From positions 63,217,423 through 63,281,422 of the forward strand of contig OY755237.1 of NCBI GenBank assembly GCA_963576725.1: a stretch of 64,000 nt of DNA, in the 5' to 3' direction. This DNA comes from Azorinus chamasolen (taxonomy: Eukaryota > Mollusca > Bivalvia > Cardiida > Solecurtidae). The number at the start of each line of letters is the position of its first letter. Positions within the stretch are counted from its first letter, which is position 1. Positions 1 through 12,225 of the stretch are shown piece after piece. The notes under the pieces were generated by a model, which did not search any database, was not told where the DNA came from, and saw only the letters and a program-made list of their open reading frames with translations. Made by a program: the position numbers and the translations under genes.

Positions 1-670
1 ATAACGAATAATGGAGTCTCTATAGCGTCTATACAATGAATATTGAAGTCTCTATAATGGTCATTTAATGAATAATGGAGTTTCTAAAGCGGTCATATAA
101 TGATCCATGGGGTCTCTGTAACAACCATATAATGAATAATGCTTTCTCTATAAATACCATGTAATGATTAATGGAGTCTCTATAACGGCCATACAGTAAA
201 ACCTCTCTTAATCGGAATTCTAGTAGAGAAGAATTTAGATATTTTAGGCAGGTGACTGCATAATGCAGGGTGAAAGTCATACAGAAAGCTCCTCTAGGAG
301 CTTTCTGCATGACTTCCACCCTGCATTAAGCTGACACATGTCCCCAAGACCGATATTTATACTAAATTTAACGTCCGGTTAAGAGAGGGTTTACTGCATA
401 ATGAAGTCTCATCGCAGTCATATAATGAATAACGCAGTCTCTTTGCGGCCACACAATGAACACTGGAGTCTCCACAGCAGCCACGTAATGATTCATTGAG
501 TTTCAAAGGCGACTGCAGAATAAAACTGGAGTCTCTATAACGGCCAAATAATGAACAGAGGAGTCTCTACATCGGCCACAGGATAAATAATGTAGTCTCT
601 ACTGAGGCCATAATGAAAAATGGAGCGACGAAAGCGATTGTATTTAATGGATTCTCTGTAACGGTCACTT
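1..670. repeat. 33-bp minisatellite
   Basis: Diverged tandem units of about 33 bp built round the phrase aataatggagtctctataac followed by ggccata run from the window edge to about 670. A palindromic MITE at 194-396 interrupts the array. I count roughly 18 units by eye. No gene is visible. Confidence 0.8.
194..396. mobile_element. Palindromic MITE (family A)
   Basis: Inverted repeat beginning CAGTAAAACCTCTCTTAA and ending with its complement (TTAAGAGAGGGTTTACTG). A central hairpin surrounds gaaagctcctctaggagc. It sits inside the minisatellite and is flanked by CATA on both sides, a likely 4-bp target duplication. Relatives lie near 1,640-1,815 and at 35,716-35,920. Confidence 0.75.
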
Positions 671-1515
671 AACTCATTCCATACTAGACTATTTTAGACC
701 CGAACTCTTTCAATTAATCTACCGAAAAGGAGCATTAATTATAGAAAAGGAGTATTTTGGAATTGTGTAGTTTTTAAATCATTGTGATAAATATGAGTTT
801 TACAGAGGCGCAAAAAGGTGTCAGTAGGAGAAAATGATGGTTGCATAATACGGGGAAAAGTAATGCAGTAAGCTTGATCCGAAGTGTTCTCAAATTCAAT
901 TAAATAAAGGTGCTATTGTATGTTCGAGAACTGACCGGCAATGTTGAAATCGGACGAAGCTTTCAGTTTGTACCGAAGGGGTCACATACGTAGATTAGAA
1001 GGAGCATTTAATGGAAGAAAATGAAACTTTAGAAGTGTGTAGTTCTGAAAATGCATAAATGGTCTAAAATGACGTATAGCATACAGAGGTTTGAATCTTC
1101 GTGGATAACACGTGTCTCATTTACAATGATTCAACGTGAAATTTGCTGCAATGTGTCATAACGTGGGTGTATTAATTATAATAAAAGAAACATCGTTGCG
1201 TTACTAGTAGAAGAAAAAAATATTATTCTAGGAATGTCACAGAGTTATAGTTTGAAAAAACGTGTCAGCTGATACATAAATAGTGCCATGGGTATACTTT
1301 TTGTTGTGATATCATATAATATTGCAGAAAATAGGTTTTGCAGTATAAAATCGTTTTGTTAATCAAGAAAATCACGAAGATGAATTACATTTCGTGTCTA
1401 TTAACCCTTTCCTCCATTAATATTTATGTAAGAAATAATGATATCATGGATATTTATTACACTAATTGTTACAATAGCACATGGACATTGGAGCATATCA
1501 TATCTATATTATATC
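671..1515. other. Unassigned non-coding stretch
   Basis: AT-rich sequence with stops in all frames. I see no gene, tandem repeat or terminal repeat here. Confidence 0.5.
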
Positions 1516-1592
1516 ACAAGCAAACAGAACATACCCTAATCAGACGGCTCCTATATATAGGAGCAGTCCGAGCTTGATCTGCTCTGTTTACA
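1516..1592. repeat. Hairpin MITE core (caaacagag family)
   Basis: Imperfect palindrome with gcaaacagaacatacc on the left and tctgctctgtttac on the right, centred on ctcctatatataggag. This is the most frequent short hairpin in the window. Confidence 0.6.
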
Positions 1593-1639
1593 AGCGTGTA
1601 AAAATGCGTATATATGGCCCCTTGAATACGACCACCAAA

Positions 1640-1815
1640 AAGGGGCATAATTCACATTGGCAAAGGCAGGTGGTAGCTTAATGCAGGACGAACGTTATGC
1701 AGAAAGCTCCTATAGGAGATTTCTGCTTAATGTTCATCCTACATTAAGCAACAACCTGCTTATGGAGACAGCCATGTTTGTTCATTAAATGGCCGCATTA
1801 GAGGGGTTTTACTGT
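1640..1815. mobile_element. Palindromic MITE (family A), diverged
   Basis: Arms gcaggtggtagcttaatgca and its mirror near 1,760, centre gctcctataggag, right end gaggggttttactgtg. It resembles the elements at 194-396 and 35,716-35,920. Similar phrases (tatggccccttgaa) occur on both flanks, so the outer boundary is uncertain. Confidence 0.55.
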
Positions 1816-1964
1816 GTATGGCCCCTTGAATGCGAAACAGTGTAATCCCATATCCTGGACGAGTCCTCTGGTCAGGGTCTGCACTGTGTGTCATTCAAAC
1901 TCCTTTCGCAAAATATCCCCGTTTCAGATTGAATGGACTTTATCGTTAACTCTATCCCTCATAA

Positions 1965-2050
1965 AACTCAGCAAACAGAGTAGACCCAGATCAGACGACT
2001 CATGTATACATATAGGAGCCGCCTGATCAGGGTCTGCTCTGTTTGCTAAT
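1965..2050. repeat. Hairpin MITE core (caaacagag family)
   Basis: Palindrome from gcaaacagagtagaccca to tcagggtctgctctgtttgc. From 2,051 to about 2,640 there is only AT-rich sequence without a recognisable gene. Confidence 0.6.
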
Positions 2051-2664
2051 GCAATTGTAACATACATATATTAAAGATGACTCTATATTTACCAAAATGT
2101 GCATTATGTGTTATTACATGTGCAATTATAGAAATTCGACTGATACATATTCATGATGTCACAATCTCTTAAATGAATATTCATAGAATAAATTGTTATG
2201 GGAATAAATGGGGAAAGGTAAAACAAAGATTAGCCAGTCCAAGTGACGTCATCAAAATAGGTTGTAAACATCAATTAAATAACAGAGCAACATTTTGAAT
2301 TTATTTCTACAAGAATAAAACATTACGGAAATTTTATACCGAATGATATTATAAAGGATGTATTGCAGATTAAGTGTGCAAAATGGTGGAACGTAAGACA
2401 AACTGTAATACGTGAATCACTGATACTTAAAGTCAAGTGTTTTCGCGGTACTAGATCCATTGTGTCTTTTGGAGGACAAATATTATCAAGGACATGTGCT
2501 TTTTGAAAAATGACATGGGATCAAGTTTACCTTTCAGGTGTTGAGATTTTTTGTATGGTCTCATGATGTAAAAACATTCTTGTTGATGAAAATATTGTTA
2601 TTGTAAAAAGGATAAATTGAAATGGATTTTGGGACGTAAAATCATGACGTAAAAACTGTCACGC

Positions 2665-4052
2665 TTGACTGATTTGCAGTATAACTTACGTGGGCTCTTC
2701 AAGATGGGGGACGATTTAAAAATCAGTCCCAATGGGATATTTTATGATATGACTGAAAGTGACGTTAAAACCCATGTACAATTTAAAAACTTTTCCTTCT
2801 TAAAATACAGGCAGATTTCCAGCTATCGGACGAAGTGCATGTCCATAGACTTCACACAAGAAAACAAAACAACAAATGTCACCTAATCCTTAATAAGATT
2901 GCGAAAACTCTAGAGATATCAGATACAGGACACATATCTTGGAAAGAAGAGTTCATGACAAAAACTACGCCCTGTCTGCTGGAACAGCTAGTTAATGTAA
3001 CAAATTCAGACATAGTCAATGAATCCAGTAATGTAGGTCTAAATCTGCTAATTAACGAACATTTAGAACAATCACCACCCCAAGAGCAGTCAGACTCTGG
3101 CAGTGTATTTTATGAGTGTAAAGACAATGAAGAAATTATTAGTATACTAAAAGCACTTACGGAAAAAACAGATGAACTTAAAAAAGACTTAGACAACATA
3201 AAATATCGTACAGGTGATTCATCAAATTAAGACATGGCGGCATCAGACTCTGGTTCAATAGTACGGTCTGATAAGAACTCCGATCAAAAATCATCCAACG
3301 GTTCTTAACCAGCCAGCATCTCAAGCTCTTCCGAGGAAAATACCTACAGTTACAAATAATATCTTATTGATGGGAAGTTCGATTTTAAGTAAGGTTAGCC
3401 CAAAGGGGCTGAAAAATAATGTACATAAGCACGCTGTACCCGGTGAAACTATAAAATCTCTGACTGTGGATGCCCAGTTATTCAATATGAAACTTTTTGA
3501 CAGTGTTGTAGTTTATATAGGAGGGAATGATGTAGCAAATAATAGAGATATTGAAATTATTGAGGAAGAGTGCGACCAGTTTGTTTCTAAAATGAAAACA
3601 TCCAATCCAAATCTTAAAGTGTACCTGTCAAAAATTGCACCGAGAGGAGGCATTGATGTATCAGCAGTAAATGCTGTGATTGATAGAATTTCCTGCCATC
3701 ATGGTATTAAGGTGATAGACATATTCAGTGCCTTTCATGACAACAATGGATCAGTGTGTGAGAGATATTTTACCCACACTGACTCAATCCATCCTTCACA
3801 GTCAGGAATAAAACGCATTCTTGGAACAATAGACAGTACCATAAACATGTTTAAAACTTTGACAATTTTGTTTTCATAACAAACAGGAGACAGTTTTTGA
3901 AAGAGAGAACTGTCAGTTCAAGAAAATCCAACAATGTACTTAATGTGGAGAAATAAACCAAGAAACTGTCCAATGTCGGCATCGTTCGCCAGTCAACTGT
4001 TGGTCATGTGGATTCTCTGGACACAAACAGCAACACTGCTGGAAATATGTAT
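2665..4052 (+). pseudogene. LINE ORF1: coiled-coil region, SGNH hydrolase, CCHC knuckle
   Basis: Three pieces in different frames. At 2,665-3,230 a polar region ends in a lysine/glutamate-rich, coiled-coil-like stretch. At about 3,300-3,879 an SGNH/GDSL-type hydrolase domain has the first block LLMGSSIL, the block with Gly and Asn in YIGGNDV, and the terminal catalytic pair in DSIHPS. At about 3,990-4,045 one CCHC knuckle (CWSCGFSGHKQQHC) is visible. Esterase-type ORF1 proteins are known in CR1-like LINEs, where ORF1 binds RNA. The frame changes near 2,880 and between 3,230 and 3,300, plus a further break before the knuckle, make this a relic. Confidence 0.8.
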
Positions 4053-4673
4053 AGTGCCTCGGCAATGATGCCATTTCAAAATGTCTAATTCAGAGTTCTA
4101 CTTCATGTATAATTTGTAAATATGAACCATGTATTTGCAGAAACGTTTCGTATTTGCAGAAACGTTTCAGGTTCTAATGCCGATTTATTTAATACTGGTA
4201 TGAATATTTCTGCTCAAAACTTAGGACTATGTACAAATGGTATGATAATTGGTCATTTGAATATTCAAGGGTTACGAACCAAATTTGATGAGCTATAGTT
4301 AATACTAAATTCGAATAAAATAGATATTTTTGGTATTACAGAAACAAAAATCAACCAAAATCTTCCTACGGAAAGTTTTGCAATAAATGGTTTTCAATTC
4401 CCCATTCATAAGGATAGAATACAGGGTAAAGGTGGAGGGATACTTATATATGTTCGGGATAACATAAATTGTACTCGTAAAAATGATTTGGAGAGTTCTG
4501 ATTTAGAAAGTATCTGGCTGGAAATAAAAAGTATAAACTCAAAATCCTTTCTAATTTGCATATTGTATAGACACCCGAACTCGCTCTCATCTTGGAAAAC
4601 ATCTTTTGATGATAATTTAGAAATAGCTCAACTTGAAGATAAAGAAATTTTGGTTCTTGGTGACTTCAACAAA

Positions 4674-4817
4674 GATACCATGAATAGTCGTATAAAAGAT
4701 GAATGGATTGATACCATGAATAGTCGTATAAAAGATGAATGGATTGATACCATGAATAGTCGTATAAAAGATGAATGGATTGATACCATGAATAGTCGTA
4801 TAAAAGATGAATGGATT
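4674..4817 (+). repeat. Four in-frame 36-bp tandem repeats inside the endonuclease
   Basis: Four identical, or nearly identical, 36-bp units encode DTMNSRIKDEWI four times immediately after the GDFN catalytic motif. The flanking protein (GDFNK and KYTSSLGLSQL) would be continuous with a single unit, so three units are extra. All copies keep the reading frame. Confidence 0.9.
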
Positions 4818-5826
4818 AAGTACACATCATCTCTTGGACTTTCTCAACTAATATCTAATCCAACACGTGTTTATGGTGCTTCAAAAACTTTAATCGACTA
4901 TATTTATTCAGATAACTCTCAGAATATTATTTGGACATCGGTTCCAAGGTTAAATATAAGTGACCATTATCCAATTTTTTGTTCCAGGAAAATGAACCAT
5001 AAATACAAAAAATCGTAGCACCATGCTATAAAATACAGATCTTTTAAATATTTTAACGAGAATGATTTTCTTGAAGATTTAGGAAACATAGACTTCAATG
5101 ATGTAATGCTTATTACTGATGTCAACAAGGCGTTGAAATCATTTATGGTAAAAAAAATTATTGATAAACATGTACCCCTGCGTCATCATAGGGTTAAAAG
5201 GACTAAACAGCCTGTTTGGTTAACTGGAGAGATTCTTGATGCTATGAAAGAAAGAGATAAAATAAAATTGAGAAATGATGAAACAAACTATAAATTATAC
5301 AGAAATAGAGTATCCAATTTAATTCATAATGCAAAGAAAAAATCATATGAAAAGAAAATTTCTGAAGGACAAAACAACCCATCTCCTATTTGGAAAATAT
5401 TCAAAGAATTCAGGTCACCTAAGCAGGATAAGTGTATTGTTAATAGCCTTTCTGTAGGTGGTATTGATATAACTGATCCTGAACTGAAGTCAGATGAGTT
5501 AAACACATTTTCACAAATATTGCAGCCAAATTGAAAGAACCAATTCCTTCTTCCGATTTTACTGATGTTAAAAAATTTGTTAACAGTCATGTGCCAGGTC
5601 CTATGTTATTCAATATTCCAAGTGTTGGCAAAGAAAAAGTAAACAATATGCTTTTGAATTTACATATTTCTAAGTCAACTGGCCTCGATGAAATTGGTCC
5701 ACGGATTTTAAAACTATCAGCTAACTTGATATACCCAGTAATTCATCACATACTTAACCTTACTATATCACAAAGTGTATTCCCTGAGACTTGGAAATCT
5801 GCAAAAGGTCACTCCATTATTCATAT

Positions 5827-7232
5827 CAAGGTCTAAACAAGATGTAAACTAGAGGTTTGTTTTTGTCACAAAAACAGGTCTCCCCCTCCAATTCTCTTTC
5901 CAATATACAAGTGTAATGTCTGTAACTCCAAACTTATCAGGGTCTAATTTTGAGTCAGGACAATAACTCCAACATTATCAGGGAGAGACAATTCAAACAA
6001 CCCAGGTACACAACAACACATGCTGGTCAACATTCCTGTGAAGTATGGTGACTCTAGTACTAGTGATTTCAGAGATACACACGACACAAAGTAAAGTTTC
6101 TCTTATTTTAAGTCATAAGGGGCAGTAACTCTAAAGTTATGAGAGGGAGATAATTAAAAAACCCAGATGCACAACATCTTATACTGGTGAACATTCCTGT
6201 GAAGTTTGGTGACTCCAGCCCTACTGATTTTAGAGATACGTGCAGCACAACGTTTCTCTAATTTGAAGCTAACATATCAGGGGCAATTACTCAAGAATTA
6301 TCAGGGTAGACAATTAAAAAAAACCAGGTGAACAACAACTCATGCTGGTCAACATTCCTGTGAAGTCTGGTTACTCTAGCCCTAGTGGTTTTAAAGACAT
6401 GCATGACACAAAGTTTCTATATTTTTAAGTAATCATATCAGGGGCAATAGCTCCAAATTTATCAAGGGGAGACAATTTTAAAATCCCAGGTGCACAACAA
6501 CTCATGCTGGTCAACATTCCTGTGAAGTCTGGTGACTCTAGCCCTAGTGGTTTTAAAGACATGCATGACACAAAGTTTCTCTAATTTTAAGTAATCATAT
6601 CAGGGCCAATAGCTCCAAATTTATCAAGGGGAGACAATTCAAAAATCCCAGGTGCACAACAACTCATGCTGGTCAACATTCCTGTGAAGTTTGGTGACTC
6701 TAGCCCTAGTGGTTTCAGAGATATACACGACACTAAGTAAAGTTAATTTAAGTCATCAGGGGCAGAAACTCCAAAGTTAACAGGGGGAGACAATTCAAAA
6801 ACCCTAAGAGCAAAACATCTCATGCTAGTAAACAATCCTGTGAAGTTTGTTGACTCTAGCCCTACTGGTTTCAGAGATACGCGCGACACAAAGTTGTATA
6901 AATTTAAGTGTTCATAACAGGGGCAATAACTCAAGAATTATCCGGGGGATTTAAAAAAAACATAGGTGCACAACAATTTATGCTGGTGAACATTCCTGTG
7001 AAGTTTCGTGACTCTAGTACTAGCGGTTTCAGAGATACGCGCAACACAAAGTTTTTCTAATTTTAAGTCATCAGGGGCAACAACTCCGAAGTTATCAGGG
7101 GGGACAATTCAAAAACCCCAGGTGCACAACAACTACACAAGTTTGTGATGGTCAGACAGACGCACTGACTGACGGACAGCGCCCAACTCTGGCAAAAACA
7201 ATATGTCTCTTCATAAATGGGGGAGACATAAT
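5827..7232. mobile_element. Insertion made mostly of about 160-bp tandem repeats
   Basis: About seven to eight units of roughly 160 bp, each with the phrases caggtgcacaacaac, catgctggtcaacattcctg and gactctagccctagtgg, interrupt LINE ORF2 between the ETWKSAK and DYRPIS segments. The right end is followed by a possible terminal hairpin (atgtctc ... gggagacat, about 7,202-7,230). TTCAT occurs on both sides (about 5,822 and 7,211), so the exact boundary and the target duplication are ambiguous. No protein is encoded. A central tandem array with an end hairpin suggests a non-autonomous Helitron-like element, but this is inference. Confidence 0.65.
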
Positions 7233-7755
7233 GACTACAGGCCTATCTCTATACTTCCTACTTTATCCAAGATACTAGAGAAACATGTTCATGAAAGTTT
7301 TATGATTTACCTTAATCATTATAAGCTTGTCATTCAAACTCAAAGTGGGTTCAGAAAAAATCATAGCTGCGAAATCGCCCTTGTACATATTATAGACAAA
7401 TGGCTAAAAGCAATCAATAATGGGTATATTGTAGGGGTAGTTATGGCGGATTTTAAAAAAAGCATTCGATTTGGTTGATCATAATATTCTTTTACAAAAA
7501 TTAAGCATTTACATATGTTCAAAACGTTCTTTAGACTGGTTTAAATCTTACTTGTTAAGCAGAAAACAAACTGTTTCTCTAAACGGAGTTACATCTTCAG
7601 AACAGAACATATCATGTGGTGTGCCTCAAGGCTCAATCCTCGGCCCACTAATGTTTTTAGTTTTTATAAACGATTTGCCTCTTTCACTCTCAGCAGAAAT
7701 AAGTAAAATTGACATGTATGCAGATGACACTACTATACATGATATATATTACTCA

Positions 7756-10012
7756 TCGGCGCGAAGCGTCTATATGTAACGCATTAGGTTGAATTTCACT
7801 GGTAGGAGGGCTGATTTATCAAGACTTGTGAAACTATTGTGGAATTGTAATTTGTGGTTTATGAGTGTAAAAACAGTATGGCTGGAATAATACAATTATA
7901 TGTAGTTGGAAACAGGTCGACAAATTTGTTTCCACTGTATAATTGTATGTATTTTGGAAATGAAAATGTTAGAAAATGATTTCCCCTATGGTCGGGGCTA
8001 ATACAAAATGTATATACCGCAACGGCAAGATCATCAAGGATGATCACCGAGGAAATGACTAAGATGTTGCGAAACCGAGTATGCCTAAAAGACGAAAGGA
8101 TGGCTTCGGGCGAAAGGAGGCGAAAGGAGGATTAAAAATTAATAACGGCTATTTATTAGTTATTATAAAAGATATGTATATCATTTTTATATTTTAAATT
8201 TATTTGGCATTAATAAACTGATAGAAGCCTGAATATATTAACACATCATTAATATATTGATGACATTTACAGGGAAAACGGATCACTTATTCCTTTCGCC
8301 AAAGTAAATCCCTCGAAAGGAGTGTAATTGAGTGAAGAATTGCGGGTTATTAATAATATGTAATAATTAGTGTTTTCAATTAACATATACACATAGTTTA
8401 TGCTAGAGCATGATTTAAGACCCAGGCACAACATTTTACTTCATAGATACATCTTTGCAAACAGGGTAAACCTAGAGTGGACTCAAAATAATTGGTCCCG
8501 GGTCGTTTCGGACGCAATCCGTTTCGACCTTTGTCGTTTCGGCCACGATTGGGACCGAAACGACCAAGGAATACGTGGAATATATCACAGATGTCGGAAA
8601 ATGGACCCTTGACAAGAAATACAGAACACGAAGAGAAATACAGTCAGATTTGACAGTTCCTAAATGTCAACTATTGCACTTAGTTATTCCTCAACAGTCC
8701 CATCTGTTTCCACTCTATATGACGAAAATAAACCCACGAGAAAAAAGTATTTGATGTTTGCTTAAAAATGCTACAGATATTGATAATTGCTTAAATTTGT
8801 AATTATATTAATGATTTTGTAAACTATTAGTCAAAGATTTTACAGAATCAACGATATAGACAGTAGATAATGGTTTATTGTAATTAAAATATAACCTTTA
8901 TAAGTATCAAACAAACAAAATCAATCGCTGTTTGAATTATGTTGTAATAGCAAATTACTGTTAATGGTGGTACCTGTTTGCACTAGTGTCATCAGAGATG
9001 TTTATAGCCGCGACAGTTTGTACTAATTATTTAATTGGTTATTTCTTTGATGATGTATCACTCAATTTAACGGCATGTATGATCGGATTAATTTTAATTA
9101 TGGGTGCACATTTTTGGTTGAAAGTTTTTTTTACACAAATGTTCACCCGCTATATGCAAGCAAGGTGCCAAACAGTTTGGATCTTGATAAGAAATTGAGT
9201 TACTCAACATATCATCTGGACCCAAAGTGTTTGCAAAAATAATCATTCATCCGCTAGCAACAGGCTCAAGGCTAACATCTAACAACAACATATGTCCTTA
9301 TTTTTTATTGGATTCATTTCTGCATATATCATATCACAATTGCCATTTATATATGGCTCCTACTGAATCTTCTCTGTTTACTTATGAAATAATATAGACA
9401 CTCCTTGGCTTTTCATTTAGACATACAGTTGAACTTTGCTATCTCGAATTGGATAATATACAGTATGAAATGAATACTATTATGTCTAAAAACCTATAGG
9501 AATTGTCAGCATTACTTTCGACCTGCAATAAGCTGTGAACTTAAGAAATTGTTCAGATTAGAAATTAAATATGTGTGTGCTCATGCCATTATAAAGGTGG
9601 GATAATAAATATTAATGATGTCATTATTTCTTACATTAATATTTTGCCTGAAAAGGGATAAGGGGTCCAGTGTGAGACTGAAAGGGTATAACTAGGGTCA
9701 CCCGACTGAAATGGCTGCCGATTCAAGGGGTCTTTGTGATGAAACTGGTGATTTTTTAAGTTACTAAGGCCATATGAGTAGTTTAAAACATTTAGACATT
9801 TTTTTGGCATTACTTAAATATTATATTAAAAAATATGACGTCACTTCCACTTTGTTATGTCCTGATGAAGATGTAAATCGAAACATGTATGCAGTAAAAT
9901 AAAAAAAAATGTTGGTTGTTACATTACCCCATATTTAAATATTATATAAAATAGGTTTCATTATAATTCAGTAATACGCGCCTTTTGATGCTTCGCATCA
10001 ATGATTTTCTTG
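7756..10012 (+). mobile_element. Non-autonomous Helitron-like element
   Basis: Inserted in the LINE RT just after YADD. The 5' end is TCGGCGCGAAGC. The 3' end has CGCGCC, then the hairpin GATGCTTCGCATC, then aatgattttCTTG. The outer CGCG motifs form an asymmetric inverted repeat followed by a 3' hairpin, as in Helitron/Helentron relatives. The flanks are A on the left and T on the right with no target duplication. A second copy at 48,108-53,098 has the same two ends. The canonical 3' CTRR is not met: it ends CTTG. No Rep/helicase is encoded, so it would need help in trans. The interior looks non-coding. Confidence 0.75.
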
Positions 10013-10194
10013 TTGGAAACTGTAGAAAGAAACCTTCAAACCTGTTTAAACAATCTTGAAACATGGTGTAACTCAAATGGAATGATTCTCAATACTGATA
10101 AAACCAAAGTAATATTGATTACTACTCCTCATAAAAGGACGCGGCTTACAAATAGTTCTCTGTCTTTGACTTTCAAAAATGTTGTTCTTCATGG

Positions 10195-10315
10195 AAAAGT
10201 AGTAAAGTCAAGCAGGCAAAGCCACATACAAGACGCAACCACCACCAAAACACCGATAGACAGCATGACACACACACACACACAATCACACACCCAAACG
10301 CACACAGTTATCCAA
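10195..10315 (+). repeat. CA-rich insertion in LINE ORF2
   Basis: About 120 bp ending in (ca)n and acacacaatcacacaccc separates two parts of ORF2 that are normally close (NVVLHGK and GEKILGV). It keeps the frame open and adds a Thr/His-rich stretch. Confidence 0.6.
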
Positions 10316-10906
10316 GGGGAAAAAATATTGGGAGTAAGTCTCAATGAAAATCTTAAATGGGATGACCATATCAATAAAGTAAGAAGAAAACTTTCAACAA
10401 ATACATATATGGTTATTATCTAGAATTAAATGGTATGTTCCACTTCATTCTAGAATCATATTTTATAATGCCTACATTCAACCTCATTTAGACTTTTTCA
10501 ATATTGTTTGGGGAAGTTCAAATACAAGCAGTGCCCATAGATTATTTTCATTACAAACAAGAGCCTGCAAAATTATATTCGGTATAGATTACGTATCTCT
10601 GTCTCATTCATTAGAGAAAATGAACTGTAAAACTTTTACTGACAAGGTTATTTTGCACAAGGCTAAGTTTATGTATAAAGTATCTAAAGGATTAGTTCCG
10701 ACTTATATTAACAATATGTTCGAAAACGAAACGAAAATTTACAACAGTTAACGATCATCAAGTTCAATAAATTATAAAATACCTCGCCCAAAATTAGAAC
10801 TTTTTAAACAAAGTATATCATACCCAGGACCTTCAATATGGAATAAAATACCAGAAACAATAAGAACCATGAAAAATCTGATAGTTTTACTGTTAACTTT
10901 ATTCGC

Positions 10907-11744
10907 TGGTAACATGCAGTATAATGCATGCAGTATAATGGTTATTGTATTACCAGTATCAAATATGTAATTTTATCAAGTTCGTTTTAAAGTTCGCCAT
11001 TAATTAATGTGATTATGTCTACATAATTCAAAACAGTATGTATTACGATCTTAGAGCTCCCATAGGAGTCTTTGACCTATGTTTATTTTGTTTATTAAAT
11101 GGCAAATACGATACGAGTATGTTATATATTTGAACATAACGAACGTGATTTCTAATTCCCCCAAAAATAGAGCAGATCCAAGTTGAAAGTTCCTATTCGA
11201 AAGTTTAATCTGGATAAACTCTATTTGAAAGTTTGATATAAATTCCAATAAAATATTTTTTTCAATATGTCTGTTGAACTATGGCTTTCCACTGTGTATT
11301 TTAACCGTTTTATTAAAAAATTTATTCAAGTAGATATGAAATAATGAATTACCGCAGTTGTAAGATCTGGATCTACACTGTTTGTATATTAAGACAGAAG
11401 AAAGAGTAAGAACGCCAAAAACATGCTTTTGTCATTCGTGTTGTTATTAAAACTGTTCCAAATCTTATTTATATTATATGTGCTCATTGCTCTTCTTATT
11501 ACACTAATTGTTCACGGAAATATTTGTATGACTTGAAATTATAGTTTTAATATTCATGAAAACTAATTGCTTTTCATCTATTGATAACAAATAGAGTAAA
11601 CCCATATCAGACACTTCATGAAGGAGTTTCTGATTACGGACTTCTCTGTTTTTATGAAAAGATATTTTAGAAAAGGGTACTGTACACATATAATTAATAC
11701 ACTGTTATTAAATATGCCCTATTAATATGCTATTTATTTGTTTA
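10907..11744. other. LINE 3' region and non-coding sequence
   Basis: Contains a short direct repeat (agtataatgcatgc) just after the LINE stop. A weak hairpin at about 11,588-11,655 (agagtaaaccc ... gacttctctgttt) is related to the caaacagag MITEs. No gene is seen. Confidence 0.45.
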
Positions 11745-11862
11745 GAGTTGTCATATTGTATGAAATGTACTTATTTTGAGGGCCTCGGGGGTAAATTAGG
11801 TTGGATTTTTTTTCAGCTAACCGAGCTACCCTCGTAAAATAAAGTGTTTCATTCATTCATAG
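11745..11862 (+). mobile_element. LINE 3' tail fragment with CATT repeats
   Basis: The phrases atgaaatgtacttatttt, gggcctcgggggtaaatta, ctaaccgagctaccctcg and aataaagtgtttcattcatt look like the 3' end of a LINE with an ATTC/CATT microsatellite tail. Two further copies follow within 1.3 kb. Confidence 0.65.
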
Positions 11863-12054
11863 ACACAGGGCGCAAATGGAATGGATCCATGTAGGAAACT
11901 TCCCACAGAAGTTTCTCGCTTCAATGGTTCATTTCTATTTGAAACATTGTTTATATTTTGAAACTTTGTTTATGTAGTTTATATAATTATGCTGATTTCA
12001 TTTTGCGTTATTGAAATGGTTTAGCGTAATATCTGCATTGGACACAATTCTTAT

Positions 12055-12225
12055 TATGTTCTGTGATTGTTATTTTTGCATATAAATGTATGAAATGTAC
12101 TGATTAACAAGGCCCCGGAGCCATTAGGCTAATCGAGCTACCCTCATTCAATTAAGTATTTAGCATTCATTCAACAATTTAGATTAATTGGGTTACTCTC
12201 AAGCTTTTCATTCATTCATTCAATT
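12055..12225 (+). mobile_element. LINE 3' tail fragment, second copy
   Basis: Same order of phrases as 11,745-11,862: atgaaatgtactgatta, ggccccggagcca, taatcgagctaccctc, then ATTC-rich tails. A second partial tail (ggttactctcaag with CATT repeats) adjoins it. Confidence 0.6.

Larger units (their letters stand above)
4240..10906 (+). pseudogene. LINE ORF2: endonuclease/reverse transcriptase, broken
   Basis: The APE-type endonuclease begins near 4,250 (IGHLNIQGLR), with ITETK and GDFN motifs. One in-frame TAG lies at about 4,300 and another at 5,016. A connector runs to 5,534, where the frame shifts. The RT starts after the first insertion: NDYRPIS near 7,230, motif A in a poly-A-run frameshift near 7,460, motif B GVPQGSILGPL at about 7,620, and the catalytic YADD at about 7,715. 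The frame resumes beyond the Helitron-like insertion at 10,013 (NTDKTKVILI) and ends near 10,906 after a stop at about 10,750. ORF2 normally nicks target DNA and reverse-transcribes the LINE RNA. This copy cannot, because of at least three stops, several frameshifts and three insertions. Confidence 0.85.
2640..10990 (+). mobile_element. Non-LTR retrotransposon (CR1/L2-like), degraded and interrupted
   Basis: In order: an ORF1 with an SGNH-hydrolase domain and a zinc knuckle, then an ORF2 with an APE-type endonuclease, a reverse transcriptase and the C-terminal region. This layout fits the CR1/L2 group of LINEs; the exact clade would need a phylogeny. Two large insertions (about 5,827-7,232 and 7,756-10,012) and a CA-rich insert (about 10,195-10,315) split ORF2. 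Several stops and frameshifts make it non-functional. The 5' start is uncertain, and the 3' end follows the ORF2 stop near 10,906. Confidence 0.85.

Noticed and set aside
4628..4825. Minus-strand frame with a repeated SFIRLFMVSIHS motif
   Set aside because: It is the complement of the 36-bp repeats inside the LINE endonuclease.
8986..9198. Short hydrophobic frame (EMFIAATVCTNY...) present in both Helitron-like copies (also 48,880-49,128)
   Set aside because: Starts at a non-ATG codon, diverges in frame after about 45 residues, and has no recognisable domain. Probably chance conservation of the element's DNA.
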